This document shows positions 1 to 6,100 of a stretch of DNA of 9,194 nt, piece by piece (position 1 is the stretch's first letter; each line of letters begins with the position of its first letter). The translations under genes were made by a program, and so were the position numbers. The notes under the pieces are model-generated. The model had not been told where the DNA came from, ran no database searches, and saw only the letters and a program-made list of their open reading frames with translations. Source of the stretch: an uncultured Eubacteriales bacterium (lineage in GTDB: Bacteria; Bacillota; Clostridia; Oscillospirales; Oscillospiraceae); NCBI GenBank assembly GCA_900554705.1, contig USIH01000081.1, positions 1 through 9,194 of the forward strand, in the 5' to 3' direction.

Positions 1-97
1 GTTCAAAAATTCTCGATTATTTATATTGTAATCCTGCGGCCAATTTTCTTAAAAAGTGAATCTATTTTGACGGTTACGGACTTTTTTGACAGTCTGA
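1..97. other. Intergenic left edge, no gene seen
   Basis: A+T-rich sequence with no supportable ORF, RNA gene or convincing promoter. The only structure I see is a small imperfect hairpin around GACTTTTTTGACAGTC (80-95). It marks a sharp change from the G+C-rich coding sequence to its right. Confidence 0.5.
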
Positions 98-127
98 GGA
101 TGCTCGGGAAATATTTCCCGAGCATCC
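98..127. terminator. Perfect 30-nt palindrome after the stop codon, probable terminator
   Basis: Two 15-nt arms, GGATGCTCGGGAAAT and its exact complement, meet with no spacer, 8 bp past the TAA at 136-138. On the gene's strand the stem is not followed by a T-run (TCAGACTGTC follows). On the plus strand it is followed by ATTTTGATTTACTTTT. It therefore fits best as a terminator for transcription entering from the left, or as a bidirectional or processed 3' end. Confidence 0.6.
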
Positions 128-135
128 ATTTTGAT

Positions 136-3100
136 TTACTTTTCGGCGTAACGCATCAGGATGACGGCGACCTGTGCGCGCGTGGCGCTGCCCTGCGGAT
201 CGAGGAGCGTCAGGCTGCCTTCCTTGCTGCCGGTGATGAGGCCTTCGGCATTTGCCCAGGCCATCGCGTCTTTCGCATAGCTGCTGACCTTGTTCGCATC
301 CGGGAACGCGTTCAGGTCGGCGCGCTTACTGGTGTCGGCACCCTTCATTTCCGTGTAACGGAACAGGATCGCGGCGATCTGCTCGCGCGTGACCTTGCCT
401 TCGGGGTCGAACTTGTTGTTGCCAACGCCGTTGACAACGCCGTTTTCGGATGCCCATGCGACTGCGTCGGCGTAGTAGGCCTTCGCGTCGATGTCGCTGT
501 AGGTTGCGGCCGCCTTCGGGGCGGTCTTGCCGTCGAGACGCCAGAGAACCGTGACGAGCATTGCGCGCGTCATCGGGTCGTTCGGGCTGAACAGGTCGGC
601 GGAGGTGCCGTTGAAGAGACCGTTCTGGTTGGCGAACTTGACGCCTTCATAGAACCAGTTGCCCTCCTTGACGTCCTTGAACGGGTTGATCCAAGTCGCA
701 TAGTCCGGATCCTTCTCGCCGCAGACGGCGCAGACGCCCTTTTCATAGGCGTGACCCTTCGCGGGGATCTCCTCCTGCGCGACGAGGACTTCGCCGCAGG
801 CGGAGCAGTGCTTGCCCTCGGTCAGGCCGGTCTCGGTGCAGGTCGGCTCAACGGCCGCGTCGATGACCTCGGTGTGGCCGAGCGGGTTGATGATGGCGCT
901 GATGAAGGAGTAGTCGCAGTGCTTGCAGACGTTCGTGGTGTAGCCGTAGGTGAGGCAGGTCGCCGGAGTGACGGTCTGCTCGCAGTCGTGACCGGCTGCG
1001 TCCACGAAATCGGCGCGGTAGCTGTCGCCGCAGTGCTCGCAGACATAGGTGGTGTAGCCCATGGCGGTGCAGGTCGGCGCGGTGACAGTCGCCTTGTAGC
1101 TGTGCGCCAGCTTAGCGACCGGCTCGGTGTAGGACTTGCCGCAATCCGTGCAGGTGAAGGTCTTGACGCCTTCCGCAGTGCAGGTCGGTTCGGTGGTGAT
1201 CTGCGCGGTGTAGTTGTGCTCCTTTGCGGGGGTGTAGGCGGTGCGGTAGCTGTCGCCGCAGCGCTTGCAGGTGTACTCGGTGTAGCCCATGGTGTCACAG
1301 GTTGCCGCAACGACGTTGGATTCGTAGTCGTGGCCGACCGCCTTGACGATGCTGTCAACGTAGCTGTTTCCGCAGACGGAGCAGGTGTGCGTGGTGTAAC
1401 CGGCCTCGGTGCAGGTCGCGGGCGTGACGGTCGCTTCGTAGCTGTGTGCCAGCTTGGCGACGGACTCGGTGTAGGTGTCGCCGCAGTCCGCGCAGGTGAA
1501 GGTCTTGACGCCCTCTGCCGTGCAGGTCGGAGCCGTGGTGATCTGTGCGGTGTAGGTGTGTCCCTTGGCCTTGACGATGCTGTCAACATAGCTGCTTCCG
1601 CAGACGGAGCAGGTATGCGTGGTGTAACCGGCCTCGGTGCAGGTCGCGGGCGTTGCAACGCTCGTGTAGTTGTGTCCCGTGGCCTTGACGATGGCGTCGA
1701 CATAGCTGTCGCCGCAGACGGAGCAGGTGTGCGTGGTGTAGCCGACCTCGGTGCAGGTCGCGGGCGTCACGACGACGGTGTAGTCGTGACCCTTTGCCGT
1801 TACGAAGTCGTCGCGGTCGACATAGCCGCAGCGCTCGCAGGTGTACTCCGTGTAGCCGTCCTTTTCACAGGTCGCCGGTACGACGGTCGAAGTGAAGTCG
1901 TGACCAAGCGCTTCGCCGACGGCAACGGTCAGGTCGGTGTTCACCGTGTCGCAGTTGCTGCACTTGACGTAGTAGTACGCAGGCTCGAGGCAGGTGACCT
2001 CCTTGGCCAGCTCGTCAGAGGCGATCTTCTGCGTGAAGCTGTGTTCGGTGTAGAACTGCCACAGGAGAATCGGGTGGTTCGTGTCGGTGCAGCCGGTCGT
2101 GAAGGCAGCCGCAGCCAGATCGACGTTCATCACGGTGACGAACTCGGCATTTGCGATCTCCTCTGCGGTCTTGGCAGTTGCGGTCTGTTCGCCCTTCGAG
2201 GAGCCGATGCCGCCCTTGACGCAGGTGCCTTCGAGGTAGTAGAGGTTCTTGATGACGGCGTTTGCGTCGGAAACGGTGCCGATAACGGAGCCGTAGACGA
2301 AGGATTCGTTGCAGATGACTTCGCCGAGGTTGAAGCAGTTGGCCACTTCGCTCTTGGATGCGTAGCCGACGATGCCCGCAGCATAGTTGCCGCCTGCCTT
2401 GATCGTGCCGGTGTTGTAGCAGGCCGTGACCTTGCAGTTGGAGGGCAGGTTAGAAACGATACCAGCTGCGCAGGTGCTGGGCGCGGTGACGTTACCGGTG
2501 TTGACGCAGCCGGTGATGGTGCAGGGTTGGTTGCCGCTCGAAATGTTGCCGACGATACCGGCGCAGTAGCGCCAGCCGGTGATGTTGCCGCTGTTGGAGC
2601 AGTTGGTAACATTCAGGCTGTAGTAGGTGCCGCCGACGACACCGCCGACAGACTGCCAGTAGTTGCCCGTCGTGCGCTTGATGGAAACGTCAACGTTCGA
2701 GTGGAGGTTCGTCAGGTCGGCATAGTCCGCGCGGCCGACGATACCGCCGACGTAAGCATCGTTAACGCTCTTATTAGAACCGGCGACAACGGTGCCGTTG
2801 ACCGTCAGGTTCTCAATCTTCGCGCGGTTGGTGGCGTTGGCGCCGGAGACCCAGCCGAACAGGCCGCGATAGAGCGATGCCGTGGTCGTGCTGCTGTAGT
2901 TGATGAAAAGGTTATCGACGGTGTGATCCTTGCCGTCGAAGGTACCGGCGAAGTTCTTGGAGATGGAGCCGATGGGCGTCCACTCGTAACCGGCGAGGTC
3001 GATGTCCGCCGTCAGGATGCCGGAGATCTTCGTGCTGCCGCTGTTGACCTTCTGGGCAAACCAAGCGAGTTCCGCACCGGTGCCGATGAGGTAAACGCCG

Positions 3101-6100
3101 TCGTCGTCGGTCTGCGGCTCCGTGGTGGTCTTGCCGTCCCAAGCGTTCTCCGCCGCCTTGCGGACGGTGAACTTGATGGTAAGAACGCCGTTTTCGATCT
3201 TTGCCGCGTCGGCAGAGCCGAGGGTGAAGGAGCCGCTCGTGCGGACGTAGCCGAGCTGTTCGACCGCATAGGTATACGGGCCGTAGCCGAGCTTGAACGT
3301 GCCGCCCTCTTCGGCGGTCACTGCCTTGTTGTCACGGTCGGTGAGCGTGGAAGTAAGGCCGTCGATCGCGTTGCCGTTTTCGTCCACGGGGACGAGATCG
3401 ACATTGTAGTAGACCTTCGTATTGACTTCGACAGGAATGTCTGCCAGACGGCTTGCAACAAAGCTGATGCTGACCGCGGAGAAGTTCGTGCCGACGCCGG
3501 TGTCGGTCATGTTGTACAGCGTGTCAAAGGGGCTTGCGGCGGAGTACATACCGCCGGAGATGTAGCCACCTGTGATGGTGTAGGTCGTCTTGTCCGCGCC
3601 TTCGGGGAAGGTGATGTTAGTGGGCAGAGTGACTGTGACGGTCGTCTTGTCCATCTGCTGATACTGACCAAGGCTGCCCTTGAATTCATCTTCACCGGCA
3701 GAGTAGTTCAGGTTCAGCTGCAAGGGGTTGAAGATACCGGAAACCTTGTCGACGCCGCGATACAGGCCGTCGAAGGAAAGCGTGACCTTGTCGCCGGGCA
3801 TGATGGGCTCACTGCCGTTCGAGGCGTTCTTCACGGTGACGCTCATCTGCGCCACACGAACCAGACGGTAGGACGTGCCGGTGGAATCAAGCATCTTGAT
3901 GATGACGGTGCCGCCGAGCGTGCCGGCCGTGCGGAAGGGCAGGAGGGAGGCCTCATAAGTGCCGTCCGCGCCCGCTGTGAGGTCGGACCAGTCGGAGAGT
4001 GCGCTCTTCAGGCTGCTGTCGGTGGTGACGACGGCGTAGCTGACCTTCACGCCCTCGGCTGCCTTCACGGTGAAGTCCAGCGTGGGGGTCTCGTCGGTGT
4101 TGAGATAGTACCACGTGTCGTAGTTGTAATCCCAATCCGCGCCGCGGCTGCTGGCGGTGCCGCCGTTAAAGACGACGGTCGCGTCTGCGGTACCGGCTGC
4201 CTCGTTTGTGATGACGAACACGCCGGTGCGTTCGGGGTTGTTCGCGGGGAAGAGACCTGCGTGCGTTCCGGCGGCGTCTGCCGTGGAGTACATATCAATG
4301 GCGTCGTAGGTGACAGCCACGATATCCGTGCCGGTGGGCTTGACGTCGATCCAGTTGCCTTCAGCGTTGCCGCCATTGACCTGCTTAATGTCTGCGTCAT
4401 TGCCTTGCAGCACCTGAACATTGAACTTCGGCTCGGCCATGATGTTGCCGACGTCGGAGTTGATCAGCTCCCACATACGGAACGCGCGGACACGGTAAGT
4501 GTCGCTCACACTCTTAAAGCCGCTGTGGCTCAGGAAGACCTGAAGGTCGGCCTCGTCGCGGTTGATGACCTGTGTGCCGAGCTTGCTGAAGTCGTGGGAC
4601 TTCGTGTCGGTCGGCGCGTCAGAGGCAAAGGTGATGGTCTTTTCCGTCTTGGCGCTGAGACTGGGCAGCCAACCGGCCTTAGTGACGTAAACCTTGTTCT
4701 TGTCGGCCAGACGCCACGTGTAGTTGCTGTTGCGCTCAGAAATGCGGTAGGAATAGGTGGTCATGCCGGTCGCCTCGTCCTGCGCAGCCTTGTACGGCTC
4801 AACCGGCTTGGTGTTGAAGTTGTTGTATTGGAAGAACAGGGTGAACTCCGCGCTCGTGGGCGCGGTGATGTCCAGCTCCACCGCGTTGGCGATGCTGATG
4901 CTTTGGGTCACGACGTAGTAGGTGTGCTTCGTGTTGTTGTTGATCTTCTGGTTAAACATATACTTTTCCGTGTTGGCCGGATAAGCATAGATGTTGTAAA
5001 GAGAAGCGTTGTCTGCCTCGTAGGACAGGAAGGGGAATGCGGTGTAGTTGGAGCTGTAGCGGGTATAGGTGTAGGGCGTACCGGAGTGGATCATGCTGCC
5101 GGTGATGGGCATGATGACCTCGACATGGTAGTCGTCCACGCCGAAGTACTCGTTCTTCTCGTTCTTGGTGGTTGCATAGACGCTGATGACGCCGAGATAG
5201 ATGTCGTTGCCGCCGCCGCCGTAGATGTCCTTCTCCATCGGCAGAGGCAGGCTCTGACCGCCGAGGTAGATGTCGTAGGCTTCGGTCTCGGTGTTCCAGC
5301 CATAGCCGCGCGTGGAGTAGCGGCCGGTGCTTAGAGTCGCGTAGAACATGTTGTAGTTGTCCACGACTGTGTTGCTGGCCGTGGCCGTCTCATCGGAAGC
5401 ATCGAATGCACTGTTGGTAAATTCGATCTTCTCGTAGTCATGCAGCTCGTACTGCACGCCGTCGATCTCAACGTAGTCCGTTTTGCCGTCGATGATGGTG
5501 TAGTCGGCGGGGTTATAAACGTACACGGTCTTGCCGTCGCCGTTCGTGAACCAGCCGACGTAGTCAAACTGATTTTCGTCGATGCCTGCGGTCTTGTAGA
5601 GCTTGAGGATGGGGTACTTGTTGCCGTTCGTGTCATAGTTCTGGTCGCGGCTGATGTAGAAGTTGACGTTCTCCTCGACCACATCGCTGAAGGTCAGCGT
5701 CAGCGTCCACGTATCGGCGGAGTAGCCGGCATCGTTCTTCGCGCGGAACTTGTAGATGTAGGTACCCGCGACGCTCTGGATGAGGCTCTTGTTCACGCCG
5801 CCGAACAGCGATTGCTCAAAGTGCTGCTCCTCGCCCCACGTCGCGCCGCCGTCGGAGGACAAGGTGTAGAAGTAGTTTGCGTAGGTCAGATCGCCCTCGG
5901 CAACGCCGAAGATCTTGCCGTCCATCAGATCGTCGAGCTGATAGCTCTTGCCGGTCTGCACGGTGGCGGCCGTGTCGGTCACGCCCTCGAGCAGGTAGGG
6001 AGCAGCGGGATCCCTCTCACCGCAGACAGTGCACTTGCCGTCCACATAGTTGTGATCAACAATGGCCTGCCATGCAAGAAGCGGATAGCTGCCGCAGCCG

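Noticed and set aside
718..2046. CRISPR-like or intergenic satellite array
   Set aside because: The 114-bp units have no unique spacers, remain in frame, and encode conserved Cys/His positions.
67..5334. Very long plus-strand open frame (1755 codons), antisense to the surface-protein gene
   Set aside because: The translation is low in complexity and shows no domain, signal or start context. It is open only because the minus-strand gene uses G/C-ending codons that rarely make stops in this frame. The minus frame contains clear Big_2, GLUG and SLH domains.
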